A DNA stretch of 12,205 bases, taken from assembly GCA_937968025.1 (NCBI GenBank), contig CALBSL010000112.1, positions 1 to 12,205 on the forward strand, in the 5' to 3' direction. The notes beneath the pieces are model-generated. The model saw only the letters and a program-made list of their open reading frames with translations. It was not told the DNA's origin and made no database searches. The position numbers were made by a program, and so were the translations under genes. This DNA is from an uncultured bacterium. GTDB lineage: Bacteria > Patescibacteriota > Patescibacteriia > 2-12-FULL-60-25. Of the stretch, positions 1 to 4,228 are shown in pieces; within the stretch, counting starts at the first letter, position 1, and the number at the start of each line of letters is the position of its first letter.

Positions 1-213
1 CGGAGATGTTCGGGTTGTCCCGCAGATTATTTGGCATGTGTCGCAAGAAGTATTGATCAGGATCTTGTGCCCGCGCGAGTCATAGAGGTACGCGATTGCG
101 CCCTGGTCGTCGGGGCCGACTTCCACGCAGTGCCCCGAGACGATCAGCTTGAAGGGGCGCCGGCTTGGGCGCTCGCCTCGCTCGACAAACACCGCAAGGA
201 TGTTCGCGAACAT
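1..213 (-). CDS. Possible N-terminal part of an unrecognised protein, cut by the window edge
   Basis: On the minus strand a frame stays open from an ATG at 213-211 to the window edge, giving about 71 residues with no stop. I do not recognise the product. From about 150 down to 1 the codons are mostly C/G-ending (AAG, CTG, ATC, GTC, GAC, TAC, CAC), and the peptide has the alternating hydrophobic/polar look of a beta-rich domain. It includes the stretches [12 protein letters not shown] and [15 protein letters not shown] and a CDTC motif. The plus-strand frame over the same bases is rich in Cys and in rare codons (AGA, ATA, GTA). The N-terminal 20 or so residues from 213 overlap well-conserved photolyase sequence, so the true start is uncertain. 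A GTG at 192-190 is an alternative. Neither start has a clear Shine-Dalgarno motif. The frame is codon-aligned antisense to the plus ORF, an arrangement that often yields chance ORFs in GC-rich DNA, so this is a guarded call. Confidence 0.38.
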   Translation of the reverse strand, partial: MFANILAVFVERGERPSRRPFKLIVSGHCVEVGPDDQGAIAYLYDSRGHKILINTSCDTCQIICGTTRTSP

Positions 214-594
214 GTGTACACTTTGCACCAGCTCGAGCACGCAAAAACCCATGACTCGCTCTGGAACGCCGCACAGCTGGAGCTGGTGAAATCAGGTAAG
301 ATGCATGGCTATATGCGGATGTACTGGGCGAAGAAGCTGCTTGAGTGGACCGCATCCCCTGAAGAGGCGCTCGCGTTTGGGATTCGGCTGAACGATGCCT
401 ACGAGCTGGATGGTCGCGATCCGAACGGGTATGTCGGGATGTTGTGGAGCGTGGCGGGGTTGCATGATCGTCCTTGGATTGAGCGGCCCATCTTTGGCAT
501 GATCCGATATATGAACCGTGCAGGGTGTGAGCGCAAGTTTGATGTCGATGCCTATATTCGTCGCTGGGAGGGGTTGACAAAACCCTTGTTTTAG
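31..594 (+). CDS. Class II CPD photolyase, C-terminal fragment
   Basis: The product is the C-terminal, FAD-binding part of a class II deoxyribodipyrimidine (cyclobutane dimer) photolyase, which uses light and reduced FAD to split UV-induced pyrimidine dimers. Family-typical blocks run in order: LEGAPAWA (from base 148), [64 protein letters not shown] full class II enzyme has roughly 450 or more residues, and only about the last 150 are recognisable here. The frame is open to base 1 with a TTG at 31, but upstream of LEGAPAWA I cannot find the expected VRRELA..NF block or the alpha/beta antenna domain in any plus frame. The gene is therefore either 5'-truncated in the genome or broken near base 145. 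No convincing start with a ribosome-binding site is visible. I infer that the fragment is non-functional, because it lacks the N-terminal domain. Confidence 0.8.
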   Translation: MACVARSIDQDLVPARVIEVRDCALVVGADFHAVPRDDQLEGAPAWALASLDKHRKDVREHVYTLHQLEHAKTHDSLWNAAQLELVKSGKMHGYMRMYWAKKLLEWTASPEEALAFGIRLNDAYELDGRDPNGYVGMLWSVAGLHDRPWIERPIFGMIRYMNRAGCERKFDVDAYIRRWEGLTKPLF

Positions 595-602
595 GGTAGG
601 AT
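574..602 (+). promoter_or_regulatory. Sigma-70-type promoter for the 646-1362 gene
   Basis: A perfect TTGACA -35 box (574-579) is followed after exactly 17 bp by TAGGAT (597-602, 4 of 6 matches to TATAAT). It overlaps the last codons of the photolyase fragment and would start transcription near 609, about 37 nt before the ATG at 646. Confidence 0.6.
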
Positions 603-645
603 CCGCCAACGTCTTCAGGTCCTTTTCCTGGTACGAGGTTTGCTC

Positions 646-1362
646 ATGCGAACAGGTCACACGCATCACAAGGTTCAACAAAATACCGTCCTGTGGTTGA
701 CGGTGCTCGAACAGCTCGCCTGGATGTTCGAAGAGCGATTCGGGCTCATTCCCAGCGAGTCGCAACGGTTCTACCTCGATCAGCTCGTCGGTCTCAGGCT
801 CTCCCTCCAACGTCGGGGGGGCGGCAGGGGAGGACGACGGAACGAGGCAGGCGCCTCCCTCCAGCGAAGTCCCTTCCAACACGCGCGCCGCTTGGCGCAT
901 ACGCTCGCTCATCAGGTGAACAGACGTGTGCCGGACGAGCGGCAGCTCAACAGTCGATTTGTTGAGTACGGGTACTATCCGGTACGCACATCTGCCGCCG
1001 TCGAGCAGATGGCGGAGGTGCTCCTCGGTCGACTGGTGTTCCTCGCAGACCATCTTGCCGGCGAGCAACCGGTTGATCCGCACGATCGCTTCAACGATCT
1101 TGACCGCGATCGGCCGATGCCGATCCGCTCCGTGCGGTACGTTTCGCTGCTGCTCTGGGAGGGATTGATGGAGGGCGTTCGAGGAGAGCTCGACGCCCTG
1201 AACGCGGCAAGTCAGACGTCAGAGCGGGTGGTCGAGAAGGCGTCTCTCGTGGAGCTCCAGCTCAAGATCCACCAGTATCAAGCCTGGTGGAGACGCGTCG
1301 GTTATGCCGACGATCCCATGCTCCGTGCGTTCTTGCCCGCGATCAACAACGCACCCAACTAG
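646..1362 (+). CDS. Hypothetical helical, Arg-rich protein
   Basis: I do not recognise this 238-residue protein. I chose ATG 646 because GAGG lies 7 nt upstream. A TTG at 640 would add two residues. The product appears soluble, with no signal peptide or membrane helix. An N-terminal helical segment (residues about 11-55) is followed by a basic, low-complexity Arg/Gly stretch (about 57-66, with RRGGGRGGRR). A second helical segment (about 110-140) and a longer C-terminal helical half (about 160-235) containing the WEGLMEG and YQAWWRRVGY stretches complete it. The Arg-rich patch could bind nucleic acid, but that is a guess. The gene stands alone between its own promoter (574-602) and terminator (1363-1389). 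Its aligned antisense frame (292-1083) is also open, but the promoter, start site and terminator all favour this strand. Confidence 0.72.
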   Translation: MRTGHTHHKVQQNTVLWLTVLEQLAWMFEERFGLIPSESQRFYLDQLVGLRLSLQRRGGGRGGRRNEAGASLQRSPFQHARRLAHTLAHQVNRRVPDERQLNSRFVEYGYYPVRTSAAVEQMAEVLLGRLVFLADHLAGEQPVDPHDRFNDLDRDRPMPIRSVRYVSLLLWEGLMEGVRGELDALNAASQTSERVVEKASLVELQLKIHQYQAWWRRVGYADDPMLRAFLPAINNAPN

Positions 1363-1389
1363 TCCGGCCCAACGCCGGCTTTTTCTTTT
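1363..1389 (+). terminator. Intrinsic terminator after the 646-1362 gene
   Basis: The GC stem CCGGC (1364-1368) pairs with GCCGG (1374-1378) around a 5-nt loop. A T-rich run, TTTTTCTTTT (1380-1389), follows. The stem starts right after the stop codon. Confidence 0.65.
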
Positions 1390-1395
1390 GAGGAT

Positions 1396-1424
1396 TTGAC
1401 ACTTCGTTTGCTTAGTGTTAAAGT
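1396..1424 (+). promoter_or_regulatory. Sigma-70-type promoter for the 1476-2531 gene
   Basis: A perfect TTGACA (1396-1401) is followed after 17 bp by TAAAGT (1419-1424, 4 of 6 matches to TATAAT). It lies in the short gap after the upstream terminator and would start transcription near 1431, about 45 nt before ATG 1476. Confidence 0.6.
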
Positions 1425-1431
1425 GACACTA
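1413..1431. promoter_or_regulatory. Inverted repeat over the -10 box, possible operator
   Basis: TAGTGT (1413-1418) and ACACTA (1426-1431) form perfect 6-bp inverted half-sites separated by 7 bp. The -10 element sits inside the spacer. That position suits a repressor binding site blocking RNA polymerase. No regulator gene is visible nearby, so the role is inferred from position only. Confidence 0.35.
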
Positions 1432-1453
1432 CCTCCCGAAAGGGTCGGGGGGT
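1431..1453 (+). promoter_or_regulatory. Leader hairpin upstream of the 1476 start
   Basis: ACCTCCC (1431-1437) can pair along all 7 positions with GGGGGGT (1447-1453), with one U-G wobble. It forms a hairpin at the very 5' end of the predicted transcript. An alternative inner fold is CCC-GAAA-GGG with a GNRA tetraloop. It may shield the G-run in front of ATG 1458, stabilise the mRNA 5' end, or do neither. Confidence 0.3.
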
Positions 1454-1475
1454 ACCAATGCACAAGGGGTGCGCC

Positions 1476-2531
1476 ATGAGTCAGCTCCGCTCCGCCTTCT
1501 CGCATCGTCCGTCGACCGCTCCGTCCACGCCTCGTCACGAGGCGCAGATCGGCGCCGGCCTCGACACGGGACCGAACTTCACGGTCCTGAACCTCCTCCT
1601 CGCGCTCGTGCGTGACCGGGACACTGTCGTCCGCATCGACGACGAGGCCTACGTCCGGGCCGCGCCGCGAGCCATCGATTCGAACATCGTGGCCACCGGC
1701 AACGAGCGCTATGTGATCGCCAACGGGGTCCGTAGCTCGAACCAGGCGTTCAACTTCTCCCTGAAGGGCGATCAGACCGTGATGGTCAAGTCGCCCCATG
1801 GCCGTCCGACGCCGATGCTCGTCATGCGGACCTACAACGTCATCCGCGACGGGAAGCTCGTGACCTCCGCCCTCGATGCGAGGTTGGGTCTGAAGCTGTT
1901 CACGTTGCTGCGTGACGAACGGCGGCTGTCTCATAACGGCCGGCGGATCGCGCGCGACGAAGCGCACCAGTCCAACCTCTACTACACCATCTCCCTCGAG
2001 GGGATGGCGCTCGTCTCGTCGAGCTGGGCGCGTCCTTCGCAGCACAAGCTCGATGAGCTCCTCAAGCGCGAGGCGTTCCTGAAGCAGGCCAAGCACTCCC
2101 TCGAGCGGCTCGTGCCGACCCTCGAGCTCGCGGCGCCGCGACAGGTCGTTCATTCCGGGGGAGGGCAGAAGATGCTGCCCTACTACCGTTCGCCCTCCAG
2201 CTCCAAGGAAGACCTGATCGAGGTTGTGGACGCACAGGAGATCACCTACGAGCTGCGGGACTACACCCCTCCGCCGTACTCCTACGATGGCCCCAAGGAT
2301 CGTGCGTCGGCGGAGGAGGCGCTGCGTCAGCTGCGGCACGAGCTCGTCAACCTGCGGTTCAAGATCCGGAGCATCTGCTTCGCCATCGAGTCCTGCAAGA
2401 CCACCAAGCCGCTCCGCTGGAGCGACCCGCTTCCCACGAGGCGCTCGAAGTACCCCTGTACTTCGCGGCAGATCATCCTGAACGGGGCGATCATCGTCCG
2501 TACCGAGAAGATCGTCCAGAAGCCCCGGTGA
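1476..2531 (+). CDS. Hypothetical protein with strong high-GC codon bias
   Basis: I do not recognise this 351-residue protein. I chose ATG 1476 because AAGGGG lies 6 nt upstream. An in-frame ATG at 1458 would add six residues. No signal peptide or membrane helix is visible. The first 30 or so residues are Ser/Pro/Thr/Arg-rich and probably disordered. A mixed alpha/beta core spans about 35-200 and includes LVMRTYNVIRDGKL and SLEGMALVSSSW. A helical basic segment (about 205-230) and a second coiled-coil-like helix (about 285-315, containing EEALRQLRHELVNLRFKI) follow. The tail is basic. Third codon positions are strongly C/G and codon choice is clean (ATC, GTC, CTC, AAG, GAC), stronger than in the genes to the right, which suggests high expression or a different origin. 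It is monocistronic, with its own promoter, hairpin leader and terminator. Confidence 0.82.
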   Translation: MSQLRSAFSHRPSTAPSTPRHEAQIGAGLDTGPNFTVLNLLLALVRDRDTVVRIDDEAYVRAAPRAIDSNIVATGNERYVIANGVRSSNQAFNFSLKGDQTVMVKSPHGRPTPMLVMRTYNVIRDGKLVTSALDARLGLKLFTLLRDERRLSHNGRRIARDEAHQSNLYYTISLEGMALVSSSWARPSQHKLDELLKREAFLKQAKHSLERLVPTLELAAPRQVVHSGGGQKMLPYYRSPSSSKEDLIEVVDAQEITYELRDYTPPPYSYDGPKDRASAEEALRQLRHELVNLRFKIRSICFAIESCKTTKPLRWSDPLPTRRSKYPCTSRQIILNGAIIVRTEKIVQKPR

Positions 2532-2536
2532 CCTCA

Positions 2537-2561
2537 CCCCAGACACCCTCTGGGGTTTTTT
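2537..2561 (+). terminator. Intrinsic terminator after the 1476-2531 gene
   Basis: A perfect 7-bp stem, CCCCAGA (2537-2543) with TCTGGGG (2549-2555), has a 5-nt loop and is followed by six T residues (2556-2561). Confidence 0.88.
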
Positions 2562-2570
2562 CTTGCTTGC

Positions 2571-2599
2571 TTGCATAAACTCGCATTTTGTGCTATACT
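2571..2599 (+). promoter_or_regulatory. Distal promoter (P1) upstream of the Nudix gene
   Basis: TTGCAT (2571-2576) is followed after 17 bp by TATACT (2594-2599, 5 of 6 matches to TATAAT), directly downstream of the previous terminator. Transcription would start near 2606 and leave a leader of about 146 nt before ATG 2752. Confidence 0.55.
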
Positions 2600-2636
2600 C
2601 TTGTCCTCGAGATTTTCGTAAGATAGGCCTCATTTT

Positions 2637-2669
2637 GGGTTGGCGTCAGCGAACGCTGCCGGCCAACCC
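2637..2669 (+). other. Structured element in the Nudix leader
   Basis: GGGTTGGC (2637-2644) pairs perfectly with GCCAACCC (2662-2669). Inside, CAGC-GAAC-GCTG forms a second, stacked stem. There is no T-run after it, so it is not an intrinsic terminator. It could be the body of a regulatory leader or small RNA. A nearby CAACC (2695-2699) could compete with the 3' arm for GGTTG in an alternative fold. I cannot match it to a known riboswitch class. Confidence 0.4.
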
Positions 2670-2699
2670 GTAGACAAGCCGAAAAAGTGATGCTCAACC

Positions 2700-2729
2700 T
2701 TGCGAAAAGCTCGAATCTTATTCGATAAT
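2700..2729 (+). promoter_or_regulatory. Possible proximal promoter (P2) of the Nudix gene
   Basis: TTGCGA (2700-2705) is followed after 18 bp by GATAAT (2724-2729, 5 of 6 matches to TATAAT). It would give a start near 2736 and a leader of only about 16 nt. This would fit the absence of a Shine-Dalgarno motif before ATG 2752. Confidence 0.35.
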
Positions 2730-2751
2730 TCGTTATTCTTTTTGTCTTACT

Positions 2752-3342
2752 ATGGAGCAGTTGGAAATCGTGCATGAGCACTCTGGTGAATTGGTTGGAA
2801 CCGTCTTGTCTCGCGCGGAAGCGATTGAACAGCAAGCCTGGTGCCGTTCGACGAACATTTACGTTATGAACAGCAAGGGAGAGATTCTTTGCCACCAGCG
2901 TACCTTGAACAAGGAGCGTATGCCGGGCTGGTGGATGACACACCTCGGTGGTCACGTCGGTGTTGGCGAAACGTACGAATCAAACGCCTGGAAAGAGCTT
3001 CATGAAGAAGCGGGTGTCTGGGTGCAGCCTCACGAGATCATCTCCTGGCGCACGACCAAAGCGCCTTCCACCCGACTCTGGATCCGTGAATACGTGGTTC
3101 TTCTCGATAAAGAGATCCATGAATTCAAGGCTCAGGAAGGTGAAGTCGAACAGTTCGCCTGGAAGTCCCCACAGGAGATCTTGAAAGAAGTCGAGAACGG
3201 CGGAAACTGGAAAGCCGGAACCCACGATTTCTGGGTGGAATACCACTGTCTCCGCGCCGCCCTTGCGACGGCACAGGCACACGGCATCATGGAACTTCCA
3301 AAAGAAACACACGTCTGGCATCTCACGGAGATGTCCGTCTAA
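2752..3342 (+). CDS. Nudix hydrolase family protein
   Basis: This 196-residue protein belongs to the Nudix family, which hydrolyses nucleoside diphosphates linked to another moiety, or isomerises isopentenyl diphosphate in the IDI branch. The Nudix box spans residues 67-89: G67, E73, then K81-E82-L-H-E85-E86-A-G88-V89. The metal-binding glutamates are intact, and the usual Arg of the REUxEE core is Lys81. The order (N-terminal strand, WCRSTNIYVMNSKGEIL, QRTLNKERMPGWW, box) resembles YfcD/IDI-like Nudix proteins more than MutT. The substrate cannot be assigned. The protein looks cytosolic. The start at ATG 2752 has no Shine-Dalgarno motif. The gene is transcribed alone, with a long structured leader upstream and a strong terminator at 3352-3376. 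Confidence 0.9.
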   Translation: MEQLEIVHEHSGELVGTVLSRAEAIEQQAWCRSTNIYVMNSKGEILCHQRTLNKERMPGWWMTHLGGHVGVGETYESNAWKELHEEAGVWVQPHEIISWRTTKAPSTRLWIREYVVLLDKEIHEFKAQEGEVEQFAWKSPQEILKEVENGGNWKAGTHDFWVEYHCLRAALATAQAHGIMELPKETHVWHLTEMSV

Positions 3343-3351
3343 GAACGAAAA

Positions 3352-3376
3352 AACACCGCCCGATGGGCGGTGTTTT
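3352..3376 (+). terminator. Intrinsic terminator after the Nudix gene
   Basis: A 10-bp stem, AACACCGCCC (3352-3361) with GGGCGGTGTT (3365-3374), has a 3-nt loop, an A-run before it and T residues after it. It lies 10 nt past the stop codon and could work in both directions. Confidence 0.88.
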
Positions 3377-3434
3377 GTTCCAAGAGACAACGTCTACGCT
3401 GCAAGCTTCCTTATCGTTATCATCCAGCGTATCG

Positions 3435-3460
3435 AAAAACCACCCTTGCGGGTGGCTTTT
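3435..3460 (-). terminator. Terminator behind the tRNA-like gene
   Basis: CCACCC (3440-3445) pairs with GGGTGG (3450-3455) around a 4-nt loop. Read on the minus strand, the stem is followed by a run of five T residues, 3-4 nt beyond the CCA end of the tRNA-like sequence. Confidence 0.7.
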
Positions 3461-3463
3461 CTG

Positions 3464-3542
3464 TGGTTCAGCCGAGACGATTTGAACGTCTGACCTTCCC
3501 GGTGCGACACCGGGACGCTCTATCCAGCTGAGCTACTCATCT
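3464..3542 (-). pseudogene. tRNA-like gene with broken acceptor stem
   Basis: Read on the minus strand, the sequence has a normal D-arm (GCTC/GAGC with the AGCTGGATA loop), a normal T-arm (AGACG-TTCAAAT-CGTCT) and a 3' end CGGCTGA-ACCA. All three match or nearly match the adjacent tRNA-Arg. The 5' acceptor arm AGATGAG pairs with CGGCTGA at only two of seven positions. TCAGCCG would be expected. The anticodon arm TCCCG-GTGTCGCAC-CGGGA has a 9-nt loop instead of 7 and can zip up to an 8-bp stem with a 3-nt loop. Counting from the conserved U33, the anticodon would be GTC (Asp). Counting from the centre, it would be TCG (Arg). At 79 nt it is two longer than its neighbour. It is probably a decayed or recombined tRNA gene. 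It cannot be excluded that it is processed and used in some other way. Confidence 0.6.
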
Positions 3543-3549
3543 TTTTTAT

Positions 3550-3576
3550 CGAAAAACCACCTTGGTCGGTGGTTTT
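3550..3576 (-). terminator. Terminator behind tRNA-Arg
   Basis: AAAACCACC (3553-3561) pairs over 9 bp with GGTGGTTTT (3568-3576) around a 6-nt loop. On the minus strand the T-run follows the stem, 5 nt beyond the CCA end of tRNA-Arg. The symmetry means it could terminate both ways. Confidence 0.75.
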
Positions 3577-3581
3577 CTCTA

Positions 3582-3658
3582 TGGTGCAGCCGAGACGATT
3601 TGAACGTCTGACCTCCTCCTTCGCAGGGAGGCGCTCTATCCAGCTGAGCTACGGCTGC
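3582..3658 (-). tRNA. tRNA-Arg (anticodon GCG), CCA encoded
   Basis: This is a complete 77-nt cloverleaf on the minus strand. The acceptor stem GCAGCCG/CGGCTGC is perfect (7 bp), the D-arm is GCTC/GAGC with GGA in the loop, and the anticodon arm CCTCC-CTGCGAA-GGAGG gives anticodon GCG. The variable loop is AGGTC, the T-arm AGACG/CGTCT has loop TTCAAAT, and the discriminator A is followed by an encoded CCA. A20 and C35 are the expected arginine identity elements. GCG would read CGC, and CGU by wobble. Most bacteria instead use ACG edited to ICG. The gene begins 5 nt after the stop codon of the membrane-protein gene on the same strand, so the two are probably cotranscribed and separated by RNase P. 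Confidence 0.93.
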
Positions 3659-3663
3659 GCGCG

Positions 3664-4173
3664 CTATATCTTTAGCAGCCGCGCAAGTGTATCAGAGGCG
3701 TATTCGTTTGACAAGTCTAGGTTCTCAGGGAGGTATTGACGCAAATGATCGCGGATGGCGAGCGGGTCTTGCTCCTCAAGATGGATGCGAAAACGCTGAA
3801 TAACGCCCTGCTTTGGCTCGATATAGAGATATTTAACCTCAGGCGGCTGGTAGACGATCGCAAACCGCTCGATATTCTGAAAGAGGTGGAGCTGCCCGTC
3901 CCAAACGATCCCGTTTTCGCCGATCTGCACGAGAACGGTGTGGGGGTCACGTCGATACCCTAAAATCAGGGTGATGTCGGCAAGCAAAATGAGAAAGGCG
4001 AACAAGAAGTTTTCATTCCACACGGCATAGGCAAGCAAGAAGAGGGAGACAACCCCCATCACGCCATACCAGGTTGGACCGCGCTCGTACTTTTCATGCG
4101 ACAGCGTTTCCCAGACAAAACGATCCTGAAGATGGAGCAAAGCATCTTCTGCAGGTGACGCAGGCGTAGACAT
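3664..4173 (-). CDS. Conserved two-helix membrane protein of unknown function
   Basis: This 169-residue protein has a short N-terminal tail and two closely spaced membrane helices (about 35-52 and 56-73). A C-terminal soluble domain of about 95 residues begins with RRDP and includes ENGIVWDG, IVYQPPEVKYLYIEP and a terminal DTLARLLK. The pattern (W/Y/E-rich segment, hairpin of helices, then a beta-rich domain with the YQPPEVK-like block and acidic/basic tail) is one I associate with an uncharacterised family frequent in CPR genomes. No catalytic residues stand out. I chose ATG 4173. A GTG six codons upstream lies inside the -10 region. The gene has no Shine-Dalgarno motif and a -10 box 8 nt before the ATG, so the mRNA is probably leaderless. 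It is followed after 5 nt by tRNA-Arg and diverges from recG. Confidence 0.85.
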   Translation of the reverse strand: MSTPASPAEDALLHLQDRFVWETLSHEKYERGPTWYGVMGVVSLFLLAYAVWNENFLFAFLILLADITLILGYRRDPHTVLVQIGENGIVWDGQLHLFQNIERFAIVYQPPEVKYLYIEPKQGVIQRFRIHLEEQDPLAIRDHLRQYLPENLDLSNEYASDTLARLLKI

Positions 4174-4181
4174 ATAGAGTA

Positions 4182-4187
4182 AGTATA
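4182..4187 (-). promoter_or_regulatory. -10 box for the membrane-protein/tRNA unit
   Basis: TATACT on the minus strand ends 8 nt before ATG 4173, which places the transcription start at or next to the start codon. No good -35 box is seen. The 55-bp gap 4174-4228 also has to hold the recG promoter, which I could not locate with confidence. Confidence 0.45.
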
Positions 4188-4228
4188 CCACACTGGCATT
4201 CTTCGCTCGAGAATGGCACTATCTCGAT

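Larger units (their letters stand above)
3430..3660 (-). repeat. Tandem duplication of a terminator plus tRNA module
   Basis: Two units about 117 nt apart share the same order. Each starts with TATCGAAAAACCACC (3430-3444 and 3547-3561), followed by a terminator hairpin and then TGGT, the complement of discriminator A plus CCA. Next come a nearly identical tRNA T-arm and 3' acceptor arm and an identical D-arm. They differ mainly in the anticodon arm and in the 5' acceptor arm. This looks like a local duplication followed by divergence of the left copy, or by gene conversion between the copies. Confidence 0.7.

Noticed and set aside
80..580. Minus-strand ORF of 166 codons opposite the photolyase
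   Set aside because: Its composition is extreme in Arg, Ser, His and Pro, typical of a shadow frame in GC-rich coding DNA.
292..1083. Long minus-strand ORF of 263 codons
   Set aside because: It is codon-aligned antisense to both the photolyase fragment and the 646-1362 gene, crosses their boundary, and has no start or promoter signals. The plus strand has recognisable photolyase blocks, a promoter, a start site and a terminator.
1359..2633. Minus-strand ORF of 424 codons
   Set aside because: It is a shadow of the strongly biased 1476-2531 gene, is Arg/Gly/Val-rich, and runs through two intrinsic terminators and two promoters.
2637..2669. Known riboswitch, SRP RNA or tmRNA in the Nudix leader
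   Set aside because: None of the conserved sequence cores that I know for these RNAs is present. Only a hairpin is supported.
2593..2955. Minus-strand ORF across the Nudix leader
   Set aside because: It overlaps the conserved Nudix coding region and the promoter region, and its product has no coherent composition.
3582..3658. tRNA gene as an integration site of a mobile element
   Set aside because: No integrase gene or displaced copy of the tRNA 3' end was seen. The second copy is a tandem duplicate with the whole D- and T-arms, not a short att repeat.
3430..3660. CRISPR-like or mobile-element repeat
   Set aside because: There are only two units, each a terminator plus tRNA sequence, with no spacers and no transposase or integrase nearby.
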